A DNA stretch of 13,127 bases from CBFGWV01 sp965652545 (GCA_965652545.1 CBFGWV010000128.1:1-13127); one strand, 5' to 3'; positions 1 through 8,395 are shown, counted from the stretch's first letter. Numbers and translations are program-made. The notes: a model not told the origin generated them from the sequence alone.

Positions 1-3000
1 CTAGTCCACCGGGTCCTCGGGCGAGAAGTTGCGCCGGGTTTCGGCATCCAGCCGAATATCCTTGAACGTGTCCTTGTCGAGCTGGCGCAGTGCCTTGAGC
101 ACGTTGTTGAGCGTATCCCAGATATCGTGATCCAGTCGCAGCTTGTGGCTCATGGCCCGCACGACCGGTAGCAGCGATGACTCGATGGTGTTGGCCAGGC
201 TGCCCAGCAGCAGCTCCACGCCGGGCACAGGGTGGACTTCCACCTGCGGCGGTGTCCTGGCCAGGACATCGACCGACTCCCGCAGCTGGCTGAGGATTTG
301 CTCGTCCACGGGCTTGGCGGCGGCTTTGTGGATGGCCTCGGCGATGTGGTCGACCTGGCCGCCGAGGAAGTTGAGCTGCGCAATCAACCGGCTGGTGGGG
401 TCGTCTTCGCCGCCCAGGGCCTGGCGGCGCACATAGCCTTTCTTGATCTGATCCCATCGCGCTTGCTGCTCGGGGGTGGCATTGCCGCGCAACTCGGCCA
501 GTTTGAGCAGGTTTTCTTCCGCACCGATGGTCAGGGTCTGCGCCTCGCCCACGTAGTGGTCGGTGACCAGCGCGTCCAGTTCGTCCTCGTTCATGGCCGC
601 GACGATCTTCTCCGCCAGTCGGTTCATGTTGCGGTAGGAGCCTTGCAGGCGGAACGGGGGCTCGGTGCGGTAGGCATCGTCCTGGGCGGCGGAGGCGATG
701 TACTGCTGGTTCACGGCCAGCAGCACCTGCTGCACCTTGAACAGGTGTTTGAGTACGGCGACGATCTCGTTGATCTCGGCCGTGGAGTAGTTGTGCCTCA
801 GTTCGCTGGATGCCACCTGCTCGCCGCGCGCCATGCGCACGAGCTTGTAGAAGTCGTCCATCTCGCGGGTGGCCAGCGGGGCCAGGGCGGCGTTGGAGGT
901 GAGCGTGTTCTCGATGTAGCTGAGGCGAAAGGCGTCCTCATGACCGCTGAGCACATCGCCCAGGTTGTAGACGTCGGCGCGGTTGGCCAGCATGTCAGGG
1001 ATCTTGAACGCCTCGCCGGATTCGGTGTACGGGTTGCCGGCCATGACCACGCAGAATTTCTTGCCGCGCAGGTCGTAGGTTTTCGCCCGCCCGCGCCACA
1101 CGCCCTCGATGCGTCGCTGGCCGTCGCACAGCGAGATGAACTTCTGCAACAGCTCGGGGCTCGAGTGCTGGATGTCATCCAGGATGAGCATCACGTTGTT
1201 GCCCATCTCCAGGGCGAGGTTGAGCTTCTCCAGCTCCTGGCGGGCGGCGGCGTTGGGCGCGGCAGCTGGGTCCAGCGAAGTCACCTCGTGGCCGATGGTC
1301 GGGCAGTTGACCTTCACGAACATCAGCCCCAGCCGGCTGGCGACGTACTCCATCAAGGTGGTCTTGCCGTAGCCCGGTGGGGAGATTACCAGCAGCAGGC
1401 CCATCAGGTCGGTGCGTTTGCCCGCGCCCGCGGCGCCCATCTGTTTGGCCAAGTTGTCGCCGACCAACGGCAGGTACAAGTCGTTGATCAGCTTGTTGCG
1501 TACGAAGGACGTGAGCGCTGTCGGCTTGAACTCGTGGATGCGCAGTTGCCGCTTCTCGCGCTCGATGATGGCGTGCTTGAGCGCGCGGGCTCGATGGAAG
1601 CCGGTGACCTGGACGTTGCGATGCTGCGCCAGGCGGGCGATGAACGTCGGCAGGCGCAGATGCAGGCTGCGCTCGTGGATCAGCGGATGCTGGCCCAGCA
1701 GGCCCTCGACCGTGGCGTCGACCACCGCATCGCTGATGCTGCGCTCCAGGCGCTCTCCGGTGACCAGCAGCACGGCGGCCTCGGGTATCACCGGCAGGAA
1801 CCGCGCCTGCTTGGAGGCCGAGGTCTGACGGACGAAGGCCTCCAGCCAGGCCTGGGCCAGGCGCAGGGCCTCACCGGGCAGGTCGGCCAACTCGCCCAGG
1901 CCCTTCTGGAGGGCATGGCGTTGGTTTTTGCCATCCAGGTGGTGCAGCAACTCGTCGGCGAGCTTGCGGGCCGCGCCGCTGAGCACGAAGTGCGGGTTCT
2001 CGGCCTGCAATTCCTCCGCCAGGTAACGCCCGGCCAGGGGTAGCTCGTCATCCCCAATGTCGATGCCATGGCGCTCGATGAAGCCGGCGAGCGCGGCGGT
2101 CAATTCCCGCCCCAGCGCTTCCAGGACATCGCCCTGGCCGAACACGCTCGTCAGGCGACCCAGGCTCTCGCCTTTGAGCGACCAGCGGCGGACTGAGGCG
2201 AGATCCTTGTTGCCGGCCCAGAAGAGCAGGGCGACGCTGCGCGGCAACGGGCCGTAACGCAGCAGCCCCGCGGTGTCGCGCAAGTGGATGAGTTTCTCGA
2301 GGATGCGCGCCGCGTCGTGGTCGTGCACGCCGCGCTCGTAGCCCTCGTCGTAACGGGCCTCGGCAAAGCGCTGCACCCGCTTGACCAGGCCGTCCTCTTC
2401 GAGCATGGCTTGGCGCAGGATGTCCATGCTCAGGTCGTCCTGCCCGGCTTCGGCGGCGGTCAGCACGCTGTCGGCCAGGTATTCGCCGCGGTACACGTGT
2501 GCCGTCTCCGACACCAGGGCCTGCTCCCAGAATGGGCGGGTGGCCTCCAGCTCCGGGTCGTCGATGGCCTCGAAATAGTCCGTGCCGGCAATGTGCAAGG
2601 CCAGGCCGTCGCCATGCGGCACCAGGGTGAGATCCGGCTCCTGCGTGTTGACGCTGAAGCGGTGACGGCCCAGGCGAATGAGGTTGCCGCCCTCCTCGTA
2701 GATGTCCAGCTTGTCGCGCAGGGCGCGGACCGCCTGGTCTTGGGCGGATTTGATGCGACCGGCGATATCCTCGGCGCGCACGCTTTCCTTCAGCGTGCGC
2801 AACTCCTCGACGATACCGCGCACTTTCAGCGCCATGGCGTCGGAGGCGAAAAAGCCGTTGAGTGCGTCGACCGAATCCAGTTGCTGGGCGCGGCGGGTCA
2901 GCCCTTGCAGAATGCGCTCGGCGGCCTTGGCCAGGTTCTGCGAGCGGCGTTGCTGGGCATCCAGCAACTGCTGCTTGCGGGTCTCGAATGCCTCGTAGAT

Positions 3001-5244
3001 CTCCTCCCGCTTGCCGGCCAGGTCGGCGGCAAACTGGTCGTGCTCGCCGAAACGGCCTTCCATCTCCTCCAGTTGCAGCAATAGCCGGGAGAGCTGGTCG
3101 TCGGCTTTGTCCGGTGTGTCCGCCGCGGCCAGGGCGCCGGTGACGCTTTGCCCCAGCAGGCGGAACTGGGCGCCGAACTCGGCCACGGACTCGCGCGCGC
3201 CAAGTGCTTTGCGCTTGAGGTCGGCGCCGGCCTTGGCCTGGTTGAGCCGGCCGAAGCAGTTGGAGATGCGATCGAGAATCTCGGCGCGGGCGGTTGCATC
3301 GTCCACTTGGAGCTCGTTGAGCACCTCGGTGAGCAGATTCAGCCCCTCGCCGATGGCGTCCAGCGCGCTCTGGATGGGCTTGAGATCGACCCGCCGCTCG
3401 ACTGTCTCCAGTGCCTGCGCCTGGGTGTCGATCTCGCTCAGATAGGGGGCGAGGGCAGCCTCGCCGAGCAGGAACTGCACCGTGTGTTCGCTGACGGTGC
3501 CGGTGGCCTCGATGACCTCGGCCTCCAGCGCCTCGACCTGTGCGATGTCGATATGACGCAGGTCCTTGAGCGAGATCAGCGTGCCACGCTGGCCGCGCAG
3601 GCGGGCGAGGGCCTGCACATAGCCGTCGATGCTGTCCCAATCGCCCCGCCGGGCCTGGCTGAGGATGTCGCGTTGCGCTGCCTGGGCCGCGTTGACGGCC
3701 TCCTGGGCGCGGCGGCGGATGCTCTCGACCTTCTCGAACTCATCAAGCACCTGCTCCGCGGTGGCGCGGATGGTCTTGAGGTCGTGTTCCAGCGCCTCGG
3801 CCGCTTCGCCGCCCAGCCAGTGGTAGGTGTCCAGCACCCGCGTGGCCGCCGCGATAAGGTCCTCATAGGTGCCGAGGCTGGGTCGCTGGGCCTCGATCAA
3901 CCGCGCCACCGAGTATACGTCGGAGATCGCCCGTACCAGCTCGGCATTGCCCAGCCGGGCCAGCGGCGAGCCGTCGGTGGGCTGTGCGGCGGCGTGTTCA
4001 TCACTGAAGAACGGCGTGCGCCACACCTGGAGGTTGTGCACCCGCGTGGGCTCGGCCTCGGCGCGGAACAGCACCATGTGCCCGTCGGCGAGTTGGGCGT
4101 AGCCGTTGGTCACCAGCGGGTTGGCCAACGCCTTGCGAATGAGGTTGTAGGAGAGCAGGACGAAGCGCCCGTCCACCTCGTGATAGAACACGTACAGCAC
4201 GTCCTCGCCGTTGGGCGAGCGGATCGTGCGCTTGTAGTGCATGCCGGCGACATCGGTGTCGAAGCGCTTGGTTTCGCCGGACTGGAGATAATAGCCACCC
4301 GGAAAGATGAGCCCGTGGTCCTCCGGTAACTGGATACACGCGGTGCCGATCTCGTCGATGCGGTCCACTTGGTGGGTGCGGGTGTTGAAGACAAAGTAGC
4401 GCGCCTGGCGCTCGCGGTAGGGCAGGATGCGCAGCACGATGAGCGTGCCGACCTGTGCGTACTGGATGTCGGCATCCTGCAAGGTCTGGTTACGGTCCTC
4501 CACCGGTTCGGTATACAGCCCCTCGCCGGTCTCGGTGTTGTCCTCGACCTTGATCGTCAGCGTGCCGCCCAGGCATTCGACGAAGACCGTATTGAGAATA
4601 TTGATGTGCGGGTGCTTGCCCAGGACGTGCTGTTCGCGCCCGGTGCGCTGCCATTCGAAATCGTGCGAGGCCGGCAGTACATTGTCCGCATTGCCACGGT
4701 CGTCGATGTAGCGCACGCCGCCATCGGGCGCCACCGCCCAGCGGAAGACCTTCAAATCATCGAAGGTACTGCCGGTCTGGAACACCGCCAGCAGCTTGCC
4801 GGTGATCCGCCGCAACTGCACCAGGCGGGCGTTCTTGTAGTACTTGTAGAGCTCGTGAAAGTCGCGGGTGAAGCCGGGGTCATCGAGAAAGCTGCCCTCG
4901 CGCTCCACCGCGTCGAGTTCCGGGCCAGTCTCGGTCAGGTTGAAGCGGTGCAGGGAGAAGACATCCGCGACCTGGGTTTCGGTCTTCAGGCCGATGAACA
5001 CGTTGTAGCCGAACAGCAGCAACTCGCCCACGGCGACGATATCGCGGGGCACACAGTTGTGCTCCGTGCGTACCCGCAGGCTGCCGGCCACGGCCAGCTC
5101 GGTGCTGCCGAAGGTCTCCAGGCGGCGGGCGTTGAGACGCTCGGCCTTGTGCTTCAGCCCGCTGCCCTGCGACTCGAGGCGCTTACGGATGATCTCGTAG
5201 GCGCCGCCGGCATCCAGTGTCTGATCCTGCTTCTCGTCGGCCAC
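1..5244 (-). CDS. Giant flotillin-associated AAA+ ATPase (DUF3686 / 'DNA repair ATPase' family)
   Basis: This is a complete 1747-aa protein with a GTG start at 5244 and a TAG stop at 1-3. The start is supported by AGGAG eight nucleotides upstream. Residues about 20-470 are beta-rich and match my recollection of the DUF3686 N-terminal region. Residues about 475-850 are charged, Gln/Glu/Arg-rich and predicted coiled coil. A mixed alpha/beta region follows. The AAA+ core lies near the C-terminus: Walker A PPGYGKTT (Lys1294), Walker B LILDD (Asp1356-Asp1357), sensor-1-like AGNPYTES (Asn1404), then LANRADV, which could supply the arginine finger. The AAA module looks MoxR/AAA_5-like. I see no signal peptide or membrane segment, so it is probably cytosolic and recruited to the membrane by the flotillin encoded 11 nt upstream. 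Databases often call such proteins DNA repair ATPases, but no nuclease, helicase or SMC-type split ATPase is visible. A role in remodelling membrane-associated complexes is inference. Confidence 0.9.
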   Translation of the reverse strand: MADEKQDQTLDAGGAYEIIRKRLESQGSGLKHKAERLNARRLETFGSTELAVAGSLRVRTEHNCVPRDIVAVGELLLFGYNVFIGLKTETQVADVFSLHRFNLTETGPELDAVEREGSFLDDPGFTRDFHELYKYYKNARLVQLRRITGKLLAVFQTGSTFDDLKVFRWAVAPDGGVRYIDDRGNADNVLPASHDFEWQRTGREQHVLGKHPHINILNTVFVECLGGTLTIKVEDNTETGEGLYTEPVEDRNQTLQDADIQYAQVGTLIVLRILPYRERQARYFVFNTRTHQVDRIDEIGTACIQLPEDHGLIFPGGYYLQSGETKRFDTDVAGMHYKRTIRSPNGEDVLYVFYHEVDGRFVLLSYNLIRKALANPLVTNGYAQLADGHMVLFRAEAEPTRVHNLQVWRTPFFSDEHAAAQPTDGSPLARLGNAELVRAISDVYSVARLIEAQRPSLGTYEDLIAAATRVLDTYHWLGGEAAEALEHDLKTIRATAEQVLDEFEKVESIRRRAQEAVNAAQAAQRDILSQARRGDWDSIDGYVQALARLRGQRGTLISLKDLRHIDIAQVEALEAEVIEATGTVSEHTVQFLLGEAALAPYLSEIDTQAQALETVERRVDLKPIQSALDAIGEGLNLLTEVLNELQVDDATARAEILDRISNCFGRLNQAKAGADLKRKALGARESVAEFGAQFRLLGQSVTGALAAADTPDKADDQLSRLLLQLEEMEGRFGEHDQFAADLAGKREEIYEAFETRKQQLLDAQQRRSQNLAKAAERILQGLTRRAQQLDSVDALNGFFASDAMALKVRGIVEELRTLKESVRAEDIAGRIKSAQDQAVRALRDKLDIYEEGGNLIRLGRHRFSVNTQEPDLTLVPHGDGLALHIAGTDYFEAIDDPELEATRPFWEQALVSETAHVYRGEYLADSVLTAAEAGQDDLSMDILRQAMLEEDGLVKRVQRFAEARYDEGYERGVHDHDAARILEKLIHLRDTAGLLRYGPLPRSVALLFWAGNKDLASVRRWSLKGESLGRLTSVFGQGDVLEALGRELTAALAGFIERHGIDIGDDELPLAGRYLAEELQAENPHFVLSGAARKLADELLHHLDGKNQRHALQKGLGELADLPGEALRLAQAWLEAFVRQTSASKQARFLPVIPEAAVLLVTGERLERSISDAVVDATVEGLLGQHPLIHERSLHLRLPTFIARLAQHRNVQVTGFHRARALKHAIIEREKRQLRIHEFKPTALTSFVRNKLINDLYLPLVGDNLAKQMGAAGAGKRTDLMGLLLVISPPGYGKTTLMEYVASRLGLMFVKVNCPTIGHEVTSLDPAAAPNAAARQELEKLNLALEMGNNVMLILDDIQHSSPELLQKFISLCDGQRRIEGVWRGRAKTYDLRGKKFCVVMAGNPYTESGEAFKIPDMLANRADVYNLGDVLSGHEDAFRLSYIENTLTSNAALAPLATREMDDFYKLVRMARGEQVASSELRHNYSTAEINEIVAVLKHLFKVQQVLLAVNQQYIASAAQDDAYRTEPPFRLQGSYRNMNRLAEKIVAAMNEDELDALVTDHYVGEAQTLTIGAEENLLKLAELRGNATPEQQARWDQIKKGYVRRQALGGEDDPTSRLIAQLNFLGGQVDHIAEAIHKAAAKPVDEQILSQLRESVDVLARTPPQVEVHPVPGVELLLGSLANTIESSLLPVVRAMSHKLRLDHDIWDTLNNVLKALRQLDKDTFKDIRLDAETRRNFSPEDPVD

Positions 5245-5252
5245 CGCCGTTT

Positions 5253-5257
5253 CTCCT
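5253..5257 (-). promoter_or_regulatory. Ribosome-binding site of the giant ATPase, overlapping the flotillin stop
   Basis: On the minus strand AGGAG lies 8 nt before the GTG start at 5244. It shares bases with the TAG stop of the flotillin gene (5256-5258). This fixes the GTG start and suggests translational coupling between flotillin and ATPase. Confidence 0.8.
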
Positions 5258-7442
5258 AGCCCAGACCGAGCTCTTTGGCTTTGGCGATGAGCCGGTTGAC
5301 CTTCTCGTTCTGGTTGGCGTCGCCATTGGCCAGCAGCTTGGCCAGTACGGCAGAGACCGTCAGGTTCTGCAGGTCGGCGCTGGAGAGCTTGGCGTTGGTC
5401 AGGATGTCCTTGATATCGGCCAGGATGTCCTTATCGCCACTGAGGTAGGGGCCGGCGACCTCTTGCACGACCTTGCTGTGGTTGACCACGGCATCCAGGG
5501 ATTTGCCGCTGGAGATGGCATTGACCATACGATCGAAGAAGGCGCCGTCGCCACCGACGATATTGATGTTGGCGCTCTTGAAGGCCTCGCCCAACACCTG
5601 GGCTTGTGCCTCGCCCAACTGGCGGTGGGCGTCCAGCGCGGACAGTTCGATCTCTTTCTGCTTCTCCAGTTGCAGGCGGAACTCCTCGTGCATCCGGCCG
5701 CCTTCATCCAGCCCGCTGATGGCCTGGAACTTCTCCTTGAGCCCTTGGCTCTCGGCCTTGTAGCGCTCGAGGATGGCGGACGCATCGGCGTGGCCACGCG
5801 CTTCGATGGCATCGGCTTCGGCACGCTGCACCTCCACCAGGGCCAGACCCTTGGCCTTCTCGCCCTCGGCGCCGGCGAGCAGGCCTTCCTTCTTGACCCG
5901 TGCCTCGGCGAAGCCTTTTTCCTGAATGACTTTGGCCTCGGCCTCCTGGACACGCACGCGGACCATGCCGCGCTCCTCTTCGCCCTTGGCCTGGGCATGC
6001 AGAGTTTCGTAAGTGACGTTGGCCTCGGCCTTGCCCTGCTTCTCGGCGGCCACGGCGAGCGCCTCTTTCACCCGCGCCTCGGCGAGGCCGGGGGCTGCGG
6101 TTTCGGCTTGGCTGCCCTCGGCCAGCACTTTCTTCGACTCGGCGAGCTTGGCGGAGGCCTCCAGTTCGGCCTCAGCCAGCGCGATACGCTTCTGCGCCTC
6201 GAAGCGGGCGGCCTTCTCGTCGGCCTCGGCGCGCTTGAGCTCCTTGACCAGGCCTTCCTCGGCCTCGGCCTCGGCGGCGGTCACCCGCACCTGCTTCTGC
6301 CGGCTGGCTTCGCTGATGGCACGGACTTCCTTGATCTTCTCTTCCTCGACCGCGACGGTCTTCTCCACCGCCACCCGCTCGCGCACCACATCGGCGATGG
6401 CTTTGCGCTCGACCTCCAGCGCCTTTTCCTTTTCGATGACCTTCAGCGCGACTTCCTTCTCACGGGCGACGATCTCGACCTGGCGGAAGCGATCGACCTC
6501 CTCTTGCTTGATGCCGAGGATCTTCAAGCGCTCCTGCTCGGTGACCTCCACCTCGCGCCGCTTGTTTTCTTCCTGGATCGCGATGTCCTGGTCGGCACGG
6601 ATGCGGGCGGTTTCCATGCGCAGGCGTTCTTCCTCGGAGACCAGCTTGGCCGCGGCCTGCTCGCGGGACTGCACGGTTTCGATTTCACGCCGCTGCTTGG
6701 CCTCGGCTTCGGCTTGCTGACGGTCGAGCGCGAGCACGGCCTCGCGCGCTTCGACATCCTGCTTGCGGATCTGCTTCTCTTCGTTGCGGCGGGCGTCATT
6801 GGCGGCCACGCGCTGGGTGGCGGTCAACTCGGTGATCTTGCGGATACCCTGGGCATCGAGGATGTTGGAGTCGTCCAACTGGGCGATGGGGGTTTGTTCC
6901 AGGTAATCGATGGCCACGTCTTCGAGGCTGTAGCCGTTGAGGTCATCGCCGACCATGCGCTTGATGGCATCGCGGAACGCATCGCGGGCCTGGTAGAGCT
7001 CCTCGAATTCCATCTGCTTGCCGACGGTCTTCAAGGCCTCAGCAAACTTGGCCGCGAAGAGGTCGTTCAGCGTCGTCTCGTCCGAGGCGCGGTTGCAGCC
7101 GATGGAGCCGGCCACCTTGCGCACCGCATCGACCGTCGGGTTGACGCGCACGAAGAAGTTCACCGAGATATCGCCGCGGATATTGTCCTTGCAGATCAGT
7201 CCGTCCTTACCGCGACGGTCGATCACCAGGCGCTTGACCGAGATGTCCATGATCTCGGCCTTGTGGATCACCGGTATGACGATTCGCCCGGTAAACGTGA
7301 CCACCGGCTCGGCCTTCATGGTGTTGACGATCAAGGCGGTGCCTTGTTCGACCTTGCGGAAGAACTTGGCGATCATGACCAGTACACCGATAAACAGGAC
7401 GAATGCAATAACCGCAATCAGCAATATCAATTCCACATTCAT
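5256..7442 (-). CDS. yqiK: Flotillin-like SPFH/band 7 protein, YqiK type
   Basis: This 728-aa protein is a membrane scaffold of the SPFH (stomatin/prohibitin/flotillin/HflK) superfamily. Residues about 3-25 form one hydrophobic membrane anchor (VELILLIAVIAFVLFIGVLV). Residues about 30-190 are the SPFH domain, with the recognisable FVRVNPTVDAV stretch and a flotillin-like YQARDAFRDAI helix. From about 200 to 575 there is a very long Ala/Glu/Lys/Arg coiled coil with recurring EA-EAK units, typical of flotillin oligomerisation. A compact C-terminal region contains NINIVGGDGAFFDRM. E. coli YqiK is, from memory, about 553 aa, so this one is clearly longer, mostly in the coil and C-terminal tail. 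The ATG at 7442 is chosen because GGGAGG sits 5 nt upstream. A TTG six codons earlier also keeps the frame but would put that Shine-Dalgarno inside the coding sequence. It lies between a YqiJ-like gene and the giant ATPase and should organise their complex in the inner membrane (inference). Confidence 0.93.
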   Translation of the reverse strand: MNVELILLIAVIAFVLFIGVLVMIAKFFRKVEQGTALIVNTMKAEPVVTFTGRIVIPVIHKAEIMDISVKRLVIDRRGKDGLICKDNIRGDISVNFFVRVNPTVDAVRKVAGSIGCNRASDETTLNDLFAAKFAEALKTVGKQMEFEELYQARDAFRDAIKRMVGDDLNGYSLEDVAIDYLEQTPIAQLDDSNILDAQGIRKITELTATQRVAANDARRNEEKQIRKQDVEAREAVLALDRQQAEAEAKQRREIETVQSREQAAAKLVSEEERLRMETARIRADQDIAIQEENKRREVEVTEQERLKILGIKQEEVDRFRQVEIVAREKEVALKVIEKEKALEVERKAIADVVRERVAVEKTVAVEEEKIKEVRAISEASRQKQVRVTAAEAEAEEGLVKELKRAEADEKAARFEAQKRIALAEAELEASAKLAESKKVLAEGSQAETAAPGLAEARVKEALAVAAEKQGKAEANVTYETLHAQAKGEEERGMVRVRVQEAEAKVIQEKGFAEARVKKEGLLAGAEGEKAKGLALVEVQRAEADAIEARGHADASAILERYKAESQGLKEKFQAISGLDEGGRMHEEFRLQLEKQKEIELSALDAHRQLGEAQAQVLGEAFKSANINIVGGDGAFFDRMVNAISSGKSLDAVVNHSKVVQEVAGPYLSGDKDILADIKDILTNAKLSSADLQNLTVSAVLAKLLANGDANQNEKVNRLIAKAKELGLG

Positions 7443-7447
7443 GACGA

Positions 7448-7453
7448 CCTCCC
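7448..7453 (-). promoter_or_regulatory. Ribosome-binding site deciding the flotillin start
   Basis: The minus strand reads GGGAGG, 5 nt before ATG at 7442. This favours the ATG over the in-frame TTG at 7460. Confidence 0.8.
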
Positions 7454-7486
7454 TCGACAAAAAGAATTTATTGAATCCGGTTGCGC

Positions 7487-8113
7487 CTACAGGACCGACA
7501 TGTCGATCGTGTGCGCGGTGATCAGGTAGCGGTCCCTGGCGTTGTCGTAGTCGACGATCAACGCGGTGTCGCCTTTGCTCAGTGGTGCTTTGTTGCTGTA
7601 GACGCGCAACACCAGCTCGGTACCGCGGTCGGCTACCCGCGCCTCACCCCAGGTGTCATCCACCGCGGTGCTGGAAACCACGCAGATCCGGCCGACCAGC
7701 TCGCGATTGCTCAAGGCATGGCCTTGCTGCACGAACAGTCGCCGCAAGGGGTGCACGCTCAGCCGTGTCAGCGCGATCGACCCCAGCAGCGCGCCGACCA
7801 GGACCGCAAGGCCCAGCGGATAGCGCAGCGCGTCGTCGAAACCGGCAAGCAGGTTGAGCGAGACGAGGCTGGTGATCACCCAGGCCCAGAACACCAGCAG
7901 GGTGAAGACGATGGGCAGGGGAACGCCCTTGAGACCCAGCGCCGAAAGCAGGCCGGCTGCGCTGCCCAGGCTCCCGTCGACGTCCACGTCGACATCCAGA
8001 TCGAAATCCGCGAAGCCGATGATGACCAGCAGCCAGTACAGCAGGCACAGCACCATGAGCACGGAGTACAGCGCTGTGGGAAAGCTGAAAAGCATCGAGA
8101 AAAGCGCAGCCAT
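7487..8113 (-). CDS. yqiJ: YqiJ-like membrane protein with C-terminal OB-fold (NfeD-like) region
   Basis: This 208-aa protein closely matches the length I recall for E. coli YqiJ (about 209 aa) and sits directly upstream of the flotillin gene, as yqiJ does. Hydrophobic segments lie at about residues 13-33, 64-85 and 99-115. Between the first two is an alternating-aspartate run, DFDLDVDVDVDG (residues 36-47). Residues about 135-205 are soluble and beta-rich (VGRICVVSSTAVDDTWGEAR and ALIVDYDNARDRYLI), fitting the OB-fold seen in the YqiJ/NfeD partners of flotillins. Such proteins are thought to associate with their flotillin in the inner membrane. The ATG at 8113 is chosen because GGAG lies 5 nt upstream and the protein then begins just before the first helix. 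An open extension to a TTG at 8281 adds 56 residues of unconvincing composition. It is probably the first gene of the three-gene operon; 44 nt separate it from the flotillin start. Confidence 0.9.
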   Translation of the reverse strand: MAALFSMLFSFPTALYSVLMVLCLLYWLLVIIGFADFDLDVDVDVDGSLGSAAGLLSALGLKGVPLPIVFTLLVFWAWVITSLVSLNLLAGFDDALRYPLGLAVLVGALLGSIALTRLSVHPLRRLFVQQGHALSNRELVGRICVVSSTAVDDTWGEARVADRGTELVLRVYSNKAPLSKGDTALIVDYDNARDRYLITAHTIDMSVL

Positions 8114-8118
8114 GATTG

Positions 8119-8122
8119 CTCC
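8119..8122 (-). promoter_or_regulatory. Ribosome-binding site of the yqiJ-like gene
   Basis: The minus strand reads GGAG, 5 nt before the ATG at 8113. It supports the shorter start and leaves a real intergenic region of 282 bp to the divergent gene. Confidence 0.65.
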
Positions 8123-8241
8123 GTACCGGTAGACGAAAGTCGTAATCGCGCGCGGCCGATTACTGCCTGGGAGGACGAATGGAGCGTCCCGCAAGGGCAA
8201 GTAACAAGCGCCGGATAATGCCGATGGTCGGAGCGTAGGGC

Positions 8242-8300
8242 CGAAAATGCATTTGTCTTTTCGCAAATACGCGATGGCCAAACCACCGCGGCATTTTCGT
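8242..8300. repeat. 9-bp inverted repeat in divergent intergenic region
   Basis: CGAAAATGC at 8242-8250 is the exact reverse complement of GCATTTTCG at 8292-8300, with 41 bp between the arms. The left arm overlaps the 10-bp palindrome AAATGCATTT. The spacing is too wide for a tight hairpin but close to four helical turns, which would suit two bound protein dimers or a small loop. The function is not known. Confidence 0.5.
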
Positions 8301-8383
8301 GCTTGGCCCGAATGCTACGAAACTGTTCCAGAATGCGCAAGCTCGGTACCGTATGGTGCGAAGGCGGCCCCTGCCGGCCGCGT

Positions 8384-8390
8384 AGGGAGG
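8384..8390 (+). promoter_or_regulatory. Ribosome-binding site deciding the DUF2254 start
   Basis: A strong AGGGAGG lies 5 nt before ATG at 8396. It selects this start over the open in-frame extension back to 8303. Confidence 0.85.
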
Positions 8391-8395
8391 CAACG

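Larger units (their letters stand above)
8114..8395. promoter_or_regulatory. Divergent intergenic region with inverted repeat
   Basis: These 282 bp separate the start codons of two divergently read genes, the yqiJ-like gene and the DUF2254 gene, so promoters for both should lie here. I could not assign a convincing -35/-10 pair or a sigma-54 site in either direction. The visible structure is a perfect 9-bp inverted repeat, CGAAAATGC (8242-8250) and GCATTTTCG (8292-8300), plus the palindrome AAATGCATTT (8245-8254). This AT-richer patch stands out from its GC-rich surroundings and is a plausible regulator-binding area. Confidence 0.5.

Noticed and set aside
232..2043. 603-codon plus-strand open frame opposite the AAA+ region
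   Set aside because: The opposite strand encodes clear Walker A, Walker B and sensor motifs; the antisense translation shows no domain.
3148..4329. 393-codon plus-strand open frame opposite the ATPase N-terminal half
   Set aside because: It is a GC-driven shadow of a continuous 1747-aa coding frame, with no recognisable motif.
5217..7529. 770-codon open frame on the plus strand, antisense to the flotillin gene
   Set aside because: It is a mirror of the flotillin coding sequence in GC-rich DNA. The Leu/Gly/Asp-rich, low-complexity translation arises from antisense reading of the EA/EK-rich coil, and no family is recognisable.
8114..8281. 56-codon N-terminal extension of the yqiJ-like gene
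   Set aside because: The TTG start has no clear ribosome-binding site, whereas ATG 8113 has GGAG at good spacing and gives the family's length.
8114..8281. Possible sigma-54 (GG-N10-GC) promoter upstream of the yqiJ-like gene
   Set aside because: The nearest GG...GC candidates have the wrong spacing.
8303..8395. 31-codon N-terminal extension of the DUF2254 protein
   Set aside because: The strong AGGGAGG at 8384-8390 would lie inside the coding sequence; the extension is Arg/Cys-rich and unlike a membrane-protein start.
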